Shown one piece after another: positions 45,525 to 55,623 of a stretch of DNA of 64,000 nt; positions within the stretch are counted from its first letter, which is position 1; every line of letters begins with the position of its first letter. The stretch is taken from contig JAFECE010000001.1 in assembly GCA_018242295.1 (NCBI GenBank), positions 1 through 64,000 of the forward strand, in the 5' to 3' direction. This DNA comes from Pseudomonadota bacterium (lineage in GTDB: Bacteria > Pseudomonadota > Alphaproteobacteria > Rhizobiales > Hyphomicrobiaceae). The position numbers were made by a program, and so were the translations under genes. Under the pieces are notes generated by a model, which ran no database searches, had not been told where the DNA came from, and was given only the letters and a program-made list of their open reading frames with translations.

Positions 45525-46463
45525 ATGACACGAGCTGTTGTGCGGCTCATGGTTTTGTTCACCGTGGCGATGCTTGCCGCGTGCTCGAGCGCGCCCACCA
45601 TTCCTCCGCCTTCGGAAGTGCCGTTGTCGAAGGAGGCGCTGGCGCTGCTCGCGAAGAAGGGCATGCAGCCGGGTGCGCCGGTTTTCGTGCGCGTTTTCAA
45701 GGAAGAATCCGAGCTTGAGGTGTGGAAGCAGCGCGACGACGGGCGCTTCTATCACTTCAGGACATACCCCATCTGCAATTGGTCGGGCGCGATCGGGCCG
45801 AAGCAAAGCACGGGCGACCGGCAGGCTCCTGAGGGCTTCTATTCCATCACGCCCACGCTGATGAATCCGAATTCGAAATATTATCTGTCGTTCAATCTCG
45901 GCTATCCGAACGCCTTCGATCGCTCGTGGGGCCGCACGGGCGATTCCGTTATGGTGCACGGAAGCTGCCGCTCTGCAGGCTGCTACGCGATGACAGACGC
46001 GCTGATGGAAGAGATCTATGGCCTTACCCGTGAAGCGCTGAAGGCGGGGCAGCCGAGCTTCCAGCTGCACGCCTATCCGTTCCGGATGACGGACGCCCGG
46101 ATGGCGCGCGAAAAGTCGAACCAATGGTACGGCTTCTGGAAAACCATGAAGCAGGGCTACGACTACTTCGAGAAGTATCGCATTCCGCCGAGCATCGAGG
46201 TCTGCGAACGCCGCTACGTCGTCGATGCCGTGCCGCGCAGCCGCCCTGATCCCAACGGACGCTGCCCTGCGTTCGACCGGCCATTCGTCACTGCCTTTAC
46301 GCCGTTACCGGAGCCTGCTCAGATGGATGTCGCCAGCGGCAACAAGCTGAAGGGCATTACGGATCCGGACAGCGAACCGTCGCTTGCCGATATCAAGGTC
46401 GCGAAGCAACAGCAGTCGCAATCATCGATGGCGGCTTCTTCGCCGATGGCGAACGCGAACTGA
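45525..46463 (+). CDS. L,D-transpeptidase (YkuD/YafK type), lipoprotein, copy 1 of 3
   Basis: A 312-residue lipoprotein: the lipobox LAAC (17-20) puts Cys20 at the membrane anchor. The YkuD domain follows, with PVFVRVFKEESELEVWKQ, ICNWSGAIGPKQSTGDRQAPEGFY and the catalytic block His145-x7-Cys153 (MVHGSCRSAGCYAM). These enzymes cross-link peptidoglycan stem peptides or attach proteins to them. A Gln/Ser/Ala-rich tail of about 50 residues ends the protein. I chose the ATG at 45525 so that the lipobox starts normally; a GTG at 45489 would lengthen the signal. Two paralogues follow directly. Confidence 0.9.
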   Translation: MTRAVVRLMVLFTVAMLAACSSAPTIPPPSEVPLSKEALALLAKKGMQPGAPVFVRVFKEESELEVWKQRDDGRFYHFRTYPICNWSGAIGPKQSTGDRQAPEGFYSITPTLMNPNSKYYLSFNLGYPNAFDRSWGRTGDSVMVHGSCRSAGCYAMTDALMEEIYGLTREALKAGQPSFQLHAYPFRMTDARMAREKSNQWYGFWKTMKQGYDYFEKYRIPPSIEVCERRYVVDAVPRSRPDPNGRCPAFDRPFVTAFTPLPEPAQMDVASGNKLKGITDPDSEPSLADIKVAKQQQSQSSMAASSPMANAN

Positions 46464-46505
46464 TCCTTCGGCACGCGATCCGATCGATGACAACGCACAA
46501 CGTGA

Positions 46506-47387
46506 GTGGGTGCTAAGTTGCGACAGCCACGGCGCGGCCGAATTGGACGGATCCTGGGCTTCGGCACATTGCTGCTGGCGCTTGGGGTGGCGGGCTTCAT
46601 CTTTATGCCGGTTTGGCTGCCGAAATTGCCGGGCGGCGATGCCGCGCTGATCAAGTTCGAGCGAAGCCAACGGCTGATGCGGTGGAGCTTTGGCCTGCCT
46701 ATGCCGGGCGAGCCGGATCTGACGAGCTATTCCGAACGCCTGAAGAGCGCCGGCGTCGCCGAGGGCGCCCCCGTACTGATCCGGATCTTCAAGAGCGAGT
46801 TTGAGCTCGAGCTCTGGATGCAGCGCGACGGTGTTTTCCAACTTTTCGCGACGTATCCGATCTGCCGCTGGTCCGGGGTTCTCGGGCCCAAGCTGCAACA
46901 GGGCGACCGGCAGGCGCCGGAAGGTTTCTATACGGTGGATTCCTCGGCGCTCAATCCGAACAGCCGCTGGTATCGCTCGTTCAATCTCGGTTTTCCGAAC
47001 GCCTTCGACCGGGCCCATGGGCGGACCGGTTCGCTCATCATGGTGCACGGCGGTTGCGGGTCCATCGGCTGCTTTGCGATGACGAATGCGCAGATGCAGG
47101 AAATCTGGAAGCTCGTCACCGGGGCGCTCTCCGGCGGGCAAAAACGCTTTCAGGTTCAAGTCTTTCCGTTCCGGATGACGCCGGACCAAATGACGAAGCA
47201 CGCGAACAGCCCCGCGATCGATTTCTGGAAAAGTCTGAAGACCGGCAACGACCTGTTCGAGGCCAGCAATGTGCCGCCGAAGGTGACGGTTTGCGGAAGC
47301 AAATACCAGTTCGAGCCCGGCGAGAAGGGCTCGGCCGGGGCTGATTCGATCGACGACAAGTGCACAAATGAAGGTGCTAAAAGTTAA
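46506..47387 (+). CDS. L,D-transpeptidase (YkuD/YafK type), membrane-anchored, copy 2 of 3
   Basis: A 293-residue paralogue of the preceding protein with the same blocks: PVLIRIFKSEFELELWMQ, ICRWSGVLGPKLQQGDRQAPEGFY and catalytic His181...Cys189 (MVHGGCGSIGCFAM). The anchor differs: there is no lipobox but a single hydrophobic helix at about 15-35 (ILGFGTLLLALGVAGFIFM). The start is the GTG at 46506; a TTG four codons later is possible. It begins 42 bases after copy 1, so co-transcription is likely. Confidence 0.88.
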   Translation: MGAKLRQPRRGRIGRILGFGTLLLALGVAGFIFMPVWLPKLPGGDAALIKFERSQRLMRWSFGLPMPGEPDLTSYSERLKSAGVAEGAPVLIRIFKSEFELELWMQRDGVFQLFATYPICRWSGVLGPKLQQGDRQAPEGFYTVDSSALNPNSRWYRSFNLGFPNAFDRAHGRTGSLIMVHGGCGSIGCFAMTNAQMQEIWKLVTGALSGGQKRFQVQVFPFRMTPDQMTKHANSPAIDFWKSLKTGNDLFEASNVPPKVTVCGSKYQFEPGEKGSAGADSIDDKCTNEGAKS

Positions 47388-47457
47388 GCGTTCACGGCGG
47401 CGCTTCTGGCGCTGAGTGTTGGCGAAAAGTCACTCCGAATCTGGTATCCGGGCGGTA

Positions 47458-48510
47458 ATGTTTCGCTCGCGAAAGATAGGTGCCGGTCGCAGATCCATGG
47501 TGTCGTACGGTTCAACGCGTCTGAAGCTCTTCGCGGCGATGATCCTCGGTCTCGTCGCGATCAGTCATGCCGCGATCGATCAGGCGAACGCGCTGACGAT
47601 CGAGCTGAAAGACGTCGCTGCCGATCGTGTCGAACGCCAGCGTGCCGCCGCTACCGGCGCGCTACCTCTTCCCGGAACGCCGGACGTCGCGGTGCTTCAG
47701 CAGCGCCTGCGGGACAAAGGTGTGACGCTCTCGTCGCCCATCCTCATCCGCATCTTCAAGGCCGAATCCGAACTCGAGGTCTGGAAGCAGAAGGATGACG
47801 GTTTCATCCTCTTCGCGACCTATCCGATCTGCCACTGGTCGGGCACGCTCGGGCCGAAGCTCCGCGACGGCGACCGGCAGGCGCCCGAAGGCTACTACAC
47901 GGTGACGCGCGCGCAGGCCCGGCATGTGGGCCGCTGGCCGGTGTCGCTCGATATCGGTTATCCGAACATCCTCGATCAGTCGCAGGCGCGAACCGGATCC
48001 GACATTCTCATTCACGGCGGATGCTCGTCGGTCGGCTGCTTCGCGATGACTAATCCGGTTTCGGAAGAGATCCATCAGCTGACGCTCGCCGCGATCGATG
48101 CGGGAGAGCAGCGCGTTCCGGTGCACATTCTGCCGTTCCGCATGACGGACGCAAATATGGCGGCGCAGAGTGCGTCGCCTTGGGCGCCGTTCTGGAACAA
48201 TCTCAAGGAAGGGTACGACCTTTTCGAACGGACGAAACGCCCCCCACTGATCGGCGCTTGCAGCGGCCGCTATATTTTCCAAGAGGCGCGAGCGCGCGAA
48301 CTTCCCGGCCAGATAGACGCGTGCGGGCCGACGATCGCTTCGATCCGAGAGCAGGAGCAGTGGCTCGACAACGTTCCGCCGCCGTCGCCGTTCACGCCGA
48401 AGCCTGAGACGCAAACGGCGCAGTCGAAGACGACGCCGATACCGCAGATTCAAACGAGCCTCGAAAGTGATGCGCCGCCGCCGATGTTCTCGTGGCGTCT
48501 CATCCGCTAA
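47458..48510 (+). CDS. L,D-transpeptidase (YkuD/YafK type), exported, copy 3 of 3
   Basis: A 350-residue paralogue with PILIRIFKAESELEVWKQ, ICHWSGTLGPKLRDGDRQAPEGYY and catalytic His186...Cys194 (IHGGCSSVGCFAM). It has a conventional signal peptide (hydrophobic core about 25-40) and a Pro/Gln/Thr-rich C-terminal tail of about 55 residues. Thus the three copies keep the active site and differ mainly in how they are held in the envelope. The start is the ATG at 47458; the ATG at 47497 would also leave a working signal. It follows copy 2 by 70 bases. Confidence 0.88.
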   Translation: MFRSRKIGAGRRSMVSYGSTRLKLFAAMILGLVAISHAAIDQANALTIELKDVAADRVERQRAAATGALPLPGTPDVAVLQQRLRDKGVTLSSPILIRIFKAESELEVWKQKDDGFILFATYPICHWSGTLGPKLRDGDRQAPEGYYTVTRAQARHVGRWPVSLDIGYPNILDQSQARTGSDILIHGGCSSVGCFAMTNPVSEEIHQLTLAAIDAGEQRVPVHILPFRMTDANMAAQSASPWAPFWNNLKEGYDLFERTKRPPLIGACSGRYIFQEARARELPGQIDACGPTIASIREQEQWLDNVPPPSPFTPKPETQTAQSKTTPIPQIQTSLESDAPPPMFSWRLIR

Positions 48511-48640
48511 ACTCCTCGACCGCTTGAGGATTTCGCCCTGCAACCCTACCTAGCTTTGCAGCTTAAAGGGCGACAGCGTTGCGCTTGCCCTACATGGCCA
48601 CGATTGCGATAGAAAGACGAAATCAGGGATTGAGGATCAA

Positions 48641-49207
48641 ATGGCCGAGAAGACTTTCTTGAAGCGCGTTGAGATTGGGGCTGAACGCTGGCTTTTCGCC
48701 TCGCGCTGGCTTCTCGCGCCGTTCTATTTCGGCCTGGCGGTGTCGCTCGTCGTTCTCCTGATCAAGTTTATGATGGAGCTGTCGCATCTCGCAGTCGGTG
48801 CGTTCCATTCCACCGAGTCCGATGTCATCCTGGGCCTCTTGACGCTCGTCGATCTGACGTTGACGGGATCGCTGCTGATCATCGTCATCTTCTCCGGCTA
48901 CGAAAACTTCGTTTCGAAGATGGATCATTCGCCCGACGACGACCGTCCGGCTTGGATGGGCACGATCGATTTCTCCGCTCTGAAGCTCAAGATGCTGTCG
49001 TCGATCGTCGCGATCTCGGCCGTGCAGCTTCTGCGTCAGTTCATGTCGCTCAACACGGTGACCCCGGAGCGGGAGAAAGAGCTGATGTGGCTCGTGATCA
49101 TCCACGTCGTGTTCGTGGTGTCGAGCGTGCTCCTGGCGTTGTCCGACCGGATCGCCTCCGGACACGACGAACCGGCGACGGAATCGACGAGGTCTTCTGG
49201 GCACTAA
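48641..49207 (+). CDS. yqhA: YqhA/UPF0114 family membrane protein
   Basis: A 188-residue inner-membrane protein of the TIGR00645/YqhA family. FASRWLLAPFYFGLAVSL, the VDLTLTGSLLIIVIFSGYENFVSK motif, and KLKMLSSIVAISAVQLLRQFM are all family blocks; three to four membrane helices. Function is unknown. A bidirectional terminator separates it from the converging secA. Confidence 0.92.
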   Translation: MAEKTFLKRVEIGAERWLFASRWLLAPFYFGLAVSLVVLLIKFMMELSHLAVGAFHSTESDVILGLLTLVDLTLTGSLLIIVIFSGYENFVSKMDHSPDDDRPAWMGTIDFSALKLKMLSSIVAISAVQLLRQFMSLNTVTPEREKELMWLVIIHVVFVVSSVLLALSDRIASGHDEPATESTRSSGH

Positions 49208-49260
49208 GCCCTTACGGCGACGCCGATCAACTGGCCGGCGGTGACAAGACGCAAAACAAA

Positions 49261-49288
49261 AAAGGCGCCATCCGGCGCCTTTCTTTTT
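49261..49288. terminator. Bidirectional Rho-independent terminator between yqhA and secA
   Basis: A perfect 9-bp stem AAAGGCGCC/GGCGCCTTT (49261-49269, 49274-49282) with loop ATCC is preceded by A's and followed by CTTTTT, so it can work for both converging genes. Confidence 0.88.
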
Positions 49289-49302
49289 CGCTGATCTCCC
49301 GA

Positions 49303-52254
49303 TCAATCCATCTTGCCGTGGCAATGCTTGTATTTCTTGCCTGAGCCGCAGGGGCAGAGGGCATTGCGCGAGACGCGGCCCCAGGTTGCGGGGTCTTTCG
49401 GATCGACCGCGCCTTCATTCCTGCGGCTTTGCAGCGGTGCGCGCTTCTCGGGCTCGGGTCCCGCGGCGCGGCGTGCACGAGCGCCTGCAATGGCCGCATC
49501 CGCCATTGCGAGTTCAGGATCGCGCGAGAACTCGTCGAAGCCCGTCGTCGCGTCGACGTGGTGGGCCTCCATCGGCGGCAAGTCGACGGGCTGCAGCGCG
49601 GGCTGGTCCTCGGGCGGGGCCAGTTCGACGTGCATCAGCTGGCCCGTCACGTTCTCGCGCAAGCGCCCAAGCATGTTCTCGAACAGGATGAAAGCTTCGG
49701 ATTTGTATTCATTCAGCGGGTCGCGCTGGCCATAGGCACGGAAGCCGATGACCTGACGCAAATGCTCGAGCGTTACGAGATGCTCGCGCCAGAGGTGATC
49801 GAGCGTCTGGAGAAGAACCATCTTCTCAATCTGGCGATAGAGCTCCGTTCCAAGCTCGTTCGACTTGGCGTCTGCCTTGGCGTCAACAGCCGCCTTGATG
49901 CGATCCCTGATCTGTTCGTCGGCAATGCCTTCCTCGGCCGCCCAGGCGCCAACCGGAAGCTCGAGATCGAAGACGTTGTTGACCTCGCCGGCGAGGCCCT
50001 GCGTGTCCCACTGCTCGGCATAGGCTGCAGGCGGAATGAAGCGCGTGACGTACTCGTCAATCAGTTCGTTGCGAAGCTCGACGACCGTTTCGGAAACGTC
50101 TTCCTGACCCATGATGTCGAGCCGCTGCTCGAAGATGACCTTGCGCTGGTCGTTCATCACGTCGTCGTATTTCAGGATCTGCTTGCGGATGTCGAAGTTG
50201 CGCTGCTCGACCTTCTTCTGTGCGGTCTCGAGCGACTTGTTCATCCACGGGTGCGTGATGGCTTCGCCCTCCTTCAGGCCAAGCGTCTGCAGCACCTTAT
50301 CCATGCGCTCGGACCCGAAGATGCGCATCAGGTCGTCATCGAGCGCCAAATAGAACTTAGAGCGGCCGGGGTCGCCCTGACGGCCGGAACGGCCACGCAG
50401 CTGATTGTCGATGCGGCGGCTTTCATGGCGTTCGGTCGCAAGCACGTAGAGGCCGCCAGCTTCGAGTGCCTTCTGCTTGTTGGCAGCGACGTCGGTGACG
50501 AGTTCGGCACGCTTGGTGCTGATGGCGGACTCGTCAGGCGGCGTGCCCTTCTCGGTCTGCTCGGCGATCCAGTCGCGGAGGCGGAACTCGGCGTTGCCGC
50601 CCAGCTGAATGTCGGTACCGCGGCCTGCCATGTTAGTGGCGATCGTCACGGCTCCGGGCTGGCCAGCCTGCGCAACGATGCTCGCTTCCTGCTCGTGATA
50701 GCGGGCGTTCAACACCTGATGCGGAATCGGCGCGTCCTTGCCCTTCGCTTCGGATGCGAACTTCTTCAGAAGCGCGGCCATGTCGGTCAGATGCTTGCGC
50801 AGCTCTTCTTCCTTGCCCGCCTTGAGGGCGGCGGCCTGCTCCTCGAGCTGCTTGGCGAGTTCCTTAAAATACTTGTGGTCCTTCAGAAGCTCCGAAAGCT
50901 GCTCGGACTTCTCGATGGACGTGGTGCCGACGAGAATCGGCTGCCCACGATTTTTGGCTTCCGCAATGGACTGCACGATGGCGGCAAGCTTCTCGCGCTG
51001 CGTGCGATAGATCTCGTCGTCTTCATCGATACGGCTGACTGAAAGATTGGTCGGGATGTCGATGACCTCGAGCCCGTAGATATCCATGAACTCGCTGGCT
51101 TCCGTCATCGCCGTGCCCGTCATGCCGGCGAGCTTCTTGTAGAGGCGGAAGTAGTTTTGGAACGTGATCGAGGCCAGCGTCTGGTTTTCGGGCTGGATCT
51201 CGACCTTCTCCTTGGCTTCGAGCGCCTGATGCAGGCCTTCCGAATAGCGGCGTCCCGGCATCATGCGGCCGGTGAACTCGTCGATGATGACGACCTGGCC
51301 GCCCTTGACGATGTAATCCTTGTCGCGCTGGAAAAGCTTGTGGGCCTTCAGCGCCTGCGTGAGGTGATGAACGATCGTGACGTTGTCGATATCGTAGAGC
51401 GTGCCCTTCAAAAGGCCCGCCTCTTCGAGCGCGCGTTCCATCTTTTCGTTGCCGGCTTCGGTGAACGAAACCTGGCGCTGCTTCTCGTCGAGCTCGAAAT
51501 CCTCGGCCGTGACGAGCTTCATCATCTCGTCGATGGACTGGTAGAGGTCTGCGCGGTCGTCCAATGGGCCCGAGATGATCAAGGGCGTGCGCGCTTCGTC
51601 GATGAGGATCGAGTCAACTTCGTCGACGATGGCGTAAATGTGCGGCCGTTGCACCATCTCGGTGTAGTTCATCTTCATATTATCGCGGAGATAATCGAAG
51701 CCGAGCTCGTTGTTCGTGCCGTAGGTCACGTCGCAGGCGTAGGCGATCTTGCGGGCCTCGTCGCTCATATCGTGGACGATGCAGCCGACGGTGAGGCCGA
51801 GGAAGCGGTAGACCTGACCCATCCAATCGGCGTCGCGTTTGGCAAGGTAGTCGTTGACCGTAACGACGTGTACGCCCTTACCCGTCAGCGCGTTCAGATA
51901 CACGGGAAGCGTGGCGACGAGCGTTTTGCCTTCGCCGGTTTTCATCTCGGAGATGTCGCCCTGGTGCAGAACCATGCCACCGATGAGCTGGACATCGAAA
52001 TGGCGCTGGCCGAGCGTGCGCTTTGCGGCTTCGCGAACGGTCGCGAATGCGGGCACGAGCAGATCGTCGAGCGACTTACCGTCGTTCAGCTGCTGGCGGA
52101 ACTGCTCAGTGCGCGCCCTAAGCTCTTCGTCCGAAAGATCCTGAAGCTCGGGCTCAAGGGCGTTGATTGCCGCGACGCGCGAGCGAAAGCCTCTAACTCT
52201 CCTCTCGTTCGAGGAACCGAATATCTTCGAAGCGAGGTTACCGAACGAGAGCAT
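49303..52254 (-). CDS. secA: Preprotein translocase ATPase SecA
   Basis: Motor of Sec protein export, 983 residues. Walker A lies in [13 protein letters not shown], the DEAD-type block is [20 protein letters not shown], and the second helicase half has [14 protein letters not shown] and [12 protein letters not shown]. The C-terminus ends with the SecB/zinc-binding motif [14 protein letters not shown]. The start [18 protein letters not shown] is the family form. It is divergent from ppiC across 410 bases. Confidence 0.98.
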   Translation of the reverse strand: MLSFGNLASKIFGSSNERRVRGFRSRVAAINALEPELQDLSDEELRARTEQFRQQLNDGKSLDDLLVPAFATVREAAKRTLGQRHFDVQLIGGMVLHQGDISEMKTGEGKTLVATLPVYLNALTGKGVHVVTVNDYLAKRDADWMGQVYRFLGLTVGCIVHDMSDEARKIAYACDVTYGTNNELGFDYLRDNMKMNYTEMVQRPHIYAIVDEVDSILIDEARTPLIISGPLDDRADLYQSIDEMMKLVTAEDFELDEKQRQVSFTEAGNEKMERALEEAGLLKGTLYDIDNVTIVHHLTQALKAHKLFQRDKDYIVKGGQVVIIDEFTGRMMPGRRYSEGLHQALEAKEKVEIQPENQTLASITFQNYFRLYKKLAGMTGTAMTEASEFMDIYGLEVIDIPTNLSVSRIDEDDEIYRTQREKLAAIVQSIAEAKNRGQPILVGTTSIEKSEQLSELLKDHKYFKELAKQLEEQAAALKAGKEEELRKHLTDMAALLKKFASEAKGKDAPIPHQVLNARYHEQEASIVAQAGQPGAVTIATNMAGRGTDIQLGGNAEFRLRDWIAEQTEKGTPPDESAISTKRAELVTDVAANKQKALEAGGLYVLATERHESRRIDNQLRGRSGRQGDPGRSKFYLALDDDLMRIFGSERMDKVLQTLGLKEGEAITHPWMNKSLETAQKKVEQRNFDIRKQILKYDDVMNDQRKVIFEQRLDIMGQEDVSETVVELRNELIDEYVTRFIPPAAYAEQWDTQGLAGEVNNVFDLELPVGAWAAEEGIADEQIRDRIKAAVDAKADAKSNELGTELYRQIEKMVLLQTLDHLWREHLVTLEHLRQVIGFRAYGQRDPLNEYKSEAFILFENMLGRLRENVTGQLMHVELAPPEDQPALQPVDLPPMEAHHVDATTGFDEFSRDPELAMADAAIAGARARRAAGPEPEKRAPLQSRRNEGAVDPKDPATWGRVSRNALCPCGSGKKYKHCHGKMD

Positions 52255-52664
52255 ATTTTAGATCCGTCCTAAAAAATCGTTTGGCCACGCCCTGGCGCGG
52301 CCGGCTCAGTTTTCCTGTCGCAGGGCAGCATTTAAGCAAAAAATACGCGGCAAGGCACATTCCCCGCCGCGGCTGCGTCAACGTTCCCCCAGCGCTGCGA
52401 ATTGCGCGGTCGACACGGGCCTTAAAAACCCGGCGCGATTAGCGGCAGACATAAGAACTAGCCCCCCTGACTGTCAATGTTCAGGAGTAGAACGCTGGCG
52501 TAGGAGATTTTCTCCTTGTGGCCAAGATTTAACTTGGTTTTCTCGCCTTGGCCCGCTATCGAAGCGCGCTTGTCGGCCGCCCGCGTGCGGTGTCGCCGTC
52601 GTGCCCAAACGAGGCTCGAGACGGTAGTTTCAAGATCCTCAACCCCAATGCGGAGCCGACGCTG
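52255..52664. other. Intergenic region between divergent secA and ppiC
   Basis: About 410 bases without a supported gene. On the minus strand a TTGACA (52477-52472) stands about 220 bases before secA but its -10 partner is poor. On the plus strand a promoter candidate for ppiC is listed separately. A short inverted repeat GGAGA/TCTCC lies at 52503-52515. An upstream open frame from 52548 lacks a ribosome-binding site and a sensible product. Confidence 0.5.
52533..52561 (+). promoter_or_regulatory. Candidate ppiC promoter
   Basis: CTTGGT (52533-52538) and CTATCG (52556-52561) are separated by 17 bases, each matching four of six positions of the alphaproteobacterial CTTGAC/CTATAT form, about 95 bases before the ppiC start. 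Confidence 0.35.
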
Positions 52665-53585
52665 ATGAAGCGCATCCCACTCATTCTCATGACTTTCGCG
52701 CTGGCGGGCTTTGCCGCACCCCTCACGGCGGTTGCCGAAGACAAGGTCGTCGCCACGATCGACGGCAAACCCATCACGGAAGGCGATCTTGCTGTGGCGG
52801 AGAGCGAAATCGGCTCCGACATGGGCAGCATGCCGGCGGACCAGAAGCGCACGTCGCTGCTCGAATTTCTCATTGATAATCAGCTTTTTGCCGAAGCTGC
52901 CGAAGGCGCGAAGCTGAACCAGGGCGCGGACTTCGACACCCGCCTCAACTACTTGAAACGACGGGCACTTCGGGAGCTGTATTTCGAAAAAGTCATCAAG
53001 ACTTCGGTCACTGATGCGGATGCCCGAAAGATCTACGACGATCAAGTCAAGCTTTTGAAGCCAGAGGAAGAAGTATCGGCCCGGCATATTCTGGTCGCTA
53101 CTGAGGACGAAGCCAAAGCTTTGAAGGAAAAGATCGACAAGGGCGCCGACTTTGCTCAGCTCGCCAAGGAAAACTCGAAAGATCCAGGCTCCAAGGAAGA
53201 TGGCGGCAACCTCGGATACTTCGGTCACGGGCAAATGGTGCCACAGTTCGAAGACATCGTCTTCAAGCTGAAGAAGGGCGAAGTCTCTGATCCGGTCAAG
53301 ACGCAGTTCGGCTGGCACCTTGTGAAGCTTGAGGACCGGCGCACGAAGCAGCCGCCGGCATTCGACATCGTCAAAGACCGGATCGTTCAATCCCTGCTGC
53401 TGCAGAAAGCACAGCAGACGGCTGTCGGACTGCGCGGCAAGTCGAAGATCGAAATCGTCGATCCGGAGATCAAGAAGACGGTCGATGCGCGCAATGCGGC
53501 GATCCAGGCCCAATCTAAGCCTGCAGCCGCCGAACCGCCCAAGGACGCTCCGAAGGATGCACCGGCGGAGGCGCCGAAGCCTTAA
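52665..53585 (+). CDS. Periplasmic parvulin-type peptidyl-prolyl isomerase
   Basis: A 306-residue PpiC/SurA-like folding factor of the periplasm. A signal peptide (about 1-22, cut after AVA) precedes a helical SurA-N-like region (KVVATIDGKPITEGDL) and the parvulin domain (about 140-235: VSARHILVATEDEAKALKEKI, DPGSKEDGGNLGYFGHGQMVPQFEDIVF, TQFGWHLVKLEDRR). A Lys/Pro/Ala-rich tail follows. GGAG lies nine bases before the ATG at 52665. Divergent from secA and followed by argJ, a conserved alphaproteobacterial order. Confidence 0.93.
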   Translation: MKRIPLILMTFALAGFAAPLTAVAEDKVVATIDGKPITEGDLAVAESEIGSDMGSMPADQKRTSLLEFLIDNQLFAEAAEGAKLNQGADFDTRLNYLKRRALRELYFEKVIKTSVTDADARKIYDDQVKLLKPEEEVSARHILVATEDEAKALKEKIDKGADFAQLAKENSKDPGSKEDGGNLGYFGHGQMVPQFEDIVFKLKKGEVSDPVKTQFGWHLVKLEDRRTKQPPAFDIVKDRIVQSLLLQKAQQTAVGLRGKSKIEIVDPEIKKTVDARNAAIQAQSKPAAAEPPKDAPKDAPAEAPKP

Positions 53586-53598
53586 GCTTCCGCTTTTT
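53565..53598 (+). terminator. Candidate terminator overlapping the end of ppiC
   Basis: GCGGAGGC (53565-53572) pairs with GCTTCCGC (53586-53593) through seven Watson-Crick pairs and one G-U, followed by five T's. The stem starts inside the last ppiC codons. Confidence 0.5.
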
Positions 53599-53701
53599 AC
53601 TTTCAGTCTCATAGTTCCTGTTCGGGCCGCTATTGATTATGGCGGCCCGATCTGTTTCAGGGGAGCCTCATACCCTGATACCCCTGACCGGAGATCCCAC
53701 T

Positions 53702-54949
53702 ATGGGCAAAGTCTCGAGCGTTTCGCCGTTCGCACCCAAGACCCTCGCTAGATTGCCCATCATCGACGGCGTCGCGTTCGCGACTGCCGAGGCCGGCATT
53801 CGCTACAAAAATCGCACCGACCTTTTGCTCGCCGTGCTTGACGAAGGGACGGCGGTCGCCGGTGTCCTTACCCAATCGAAGACGGCGTCCGCTCCGGTGC
53901 TCGCCTGCCGCAAGCATCTGAAAAAAGGCGAAGCCCGGGCGCTCGTCGTCAATTCGGGTAATGCCAACGCCTTCACGGGCAAAAAGGGCAGCGACGCTGT
54001 GGACATTACGGTTGCACACGCCGTTCAGGCTGTCGGATGCAAACCGCATGAAGTGTTCGTGGCGTCGACGGGTGTCATCGGCGAACCGCTCGACGCTGAA
54101 AAGTTCGCACATCTTCTTAGTGGCCTCGCGACCGAGGCCAAGCCCGACGCATTCGAAAAGGCGGCTCGGGCGATCATGACAACAGATACCTATCCGAAGC
54201 TCGCGACGCGGACGGCGCTGATCGGCGATGTGGAGGTCACGATCAACGGCTTCTGCAAGGGCGCCGGCATGATCGCGCCCGATATGGCGACGATGCTGTG
54301 TTTCATTTTCACGGATGCTGCCATTTCATCCGATGCATTGCAGGATCTTTTGGCCGAGCACGCCGAGACGACGTTCAACTGCATGACAGTCGATGGCGAT
54401 ACCTCGACGAGCGACACCTGCCTTATGTTCGCGACGGGCAAAGCCAAAACCCGTGGGCAAAAGCCCATCACAAAGGCCAAGTCGAAAAAGCTGCAGGCGT
54501 TCTCAGAGGCGCTTTTCGACTTGATGCGTGATCTCGCAATCCAGGTCGCGAAAGACGGCGAGGGCCTGACGAAGTTCGTGACGTTCGAAGTCGGCGGCGC
54601 GAAATCCTGGGAGGCGGCGCGGGCCATTGCGCTCGCCTGCGCCAATTCCCCCATTCTCAAGACGGCAATCGCCGGAGAAGATCCAAACTGGGGGCGGGTC
54701 GTGATGGCCGTCGGCAAATCCGGCGAAGCGGCCAACCGCGATAGGCTCTCGATCTGGTTCGGCCCCTATTGCGTGGCGCGGGACGGTGAGCGGGCCGAGG
54801 ATTACGATGAGAAAACCGTCGCCGCGTACATGAAGAACTCCGAAATCCTCATTCGTGTAGACGTTGGCGTTGGCAAATCAGGCGCGCGGGTTTGGACCTG
54901 CGACCTCACGCACGGGTACGTATCGATCAATGCCGATTACCGGAGCTGA
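53702..54949 (+). CDS. argJ: Bifunctional ornithine acetyltransferase / N-acetylglutamate synthase
   Basis: Recycles the acetyl group in arginine synthesis. It has 415 residues and is made as a precursor that self-cleaves before the Thr of the ATML motif, here Thr197 in [10 protein letters not shown]; the residue after Met-Leu is Cys rather than the commoner Ala. Other blocks are [32 protein letters not shown] and [11 protein letters not shown] chose the ATG at 53702 because the product then starts with the family segment SPFAPK; the frame stays open upstream. Confidence 0.95.
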   Translation: MGKVSSVSPFAPKTLARLPIIDGVAFATAEAGIRYKNRTDLLLAVLDEGTAVAGVLTQSKTASAPVLACRKHLKKGEARALVVNSGNANAFTGKKGSDAVDITVAHAVQAVGCKPHEVFVASTGVIGEPLDAEKFAHLLSGLATEAKPDAFEKAARAIMTTDTYPKLATRTALIGDVEVTINGFCKGAGMIAPDMATMLCFIFTDAAISSDALQDLLAEHAETTFNCMTVDGDTSTSDTCLMFATGKAKTRGQKPITKAKSKKLQAFSEALFDLMRDLAIQVAKDGEGLTKFVTFEVGGAKSWEAARAIALACANSPILKTAIAGEDPNWGRVVMAVGKSGEAANRDRLSIWFGPYCVARDGERAEDYDEKTVAAYMKNSEILIRVDVGVGKSGARVWTCDLTHGYVSINADYRS

Positions 54950-54963
54950 AAAGCTGAGCACTC

Positions 54964-55623
54964 ATGGATAAGGCGTTCTGGCGCGAGCGCTGGCAGCGCC
55001 GCGAGATCGGATTTCACCAGCAGCGGATTCATGCGCTGCTCTCGCGCTATTGGCCGAAACTCGGACTGCCCCAGGGCAGCGCGGTCTTCGTTCCGCTTGC
55101 CGGGAAAAGCCGCGACATGGCTTGGCTCGCGACGCAGGGGCATCGCATCATCGGCGTCGAGCTGTCGGACGTTGCGGTGCGCGAATTTTTCGACGAAGGC
55201 GGGCTGGTCGCGAACCGCTCCTCGGCGGGCGCGTTCGAGATTTTTTCCGCTGGGCCGTTCGAGCTTTATTGCGGCGATTTTTTCGAGTTGACCCCCAGCG
55301 TCCTGAAGGACGTAGTGGCCGTCTACGACCGCGCCGCGCTGATCGCGCTGCCACCACAAATGCGCGCCGCTTACGCCGAGGCGCTCGCACGCCTCTTGCC
55401 GCCCGAGGCGATCATCTTTCTGATTGCGATCGATTATCCGGAAGGCGAGATCACGGGGCCCCCGTTCTCGGTTTCGCCGGACGAGGTTCGCCGCCTGTAC
55501 GGGCTTGCGTTCGAGATCGAAGTGCTCGAGAGCCGCGATGGTCTTGCAGACAGCGACAACCTGAAGAAGCGCGGCGTGACGCGCCTTGAAGAAACGGCCT
55601 ATCTTCTGAGGCGACGCTCATGA
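54964..55623 (+). CDS. tpm: Thiopurine S-methyltransferase family protein
   Basis: A 219-residue SAM-dependent methyltransferase of the TPMT family, which methylates thiopurines, selenium or tellurium compounds in bacteria; the natural substrate here is unknown. WRERWQRREIGFH at the start, VFVPLAGKSRDMAWLATQGHRIIGVELS (SAM site), YDRAALIALP and LLPPEAIIFLIAIDYPEGEITGPPFSV are family blocks. Its TGA overlaps the ATG of mutT (ATGA). Confidence 0.92.
   Translation: MDKAFWRERWQRREIGFHQQRIHALLSRYWPKLGLPQGSAVFVPLAGKSRDMAWLATQGHRIIGVELSDVAVREFFDEGGLVANRSSAGAFEIFSAGPFELYCGDFFELTPSVLKDVVAVYDRAALIALPPQMRAAYAEALARLLPPEAIIFLIAIDYPEGEITGPPFSVSPDEVRRLYGLAFEIEVLESRDGLADSDNLKKRGVTRLEETAYLLRRRS

Noticed and set aside
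49429-51042. A 537-codon plus-strand frame opposite secA
   Set aside because: Antisense of conserved SecA sequence; no independent evidence of coding.
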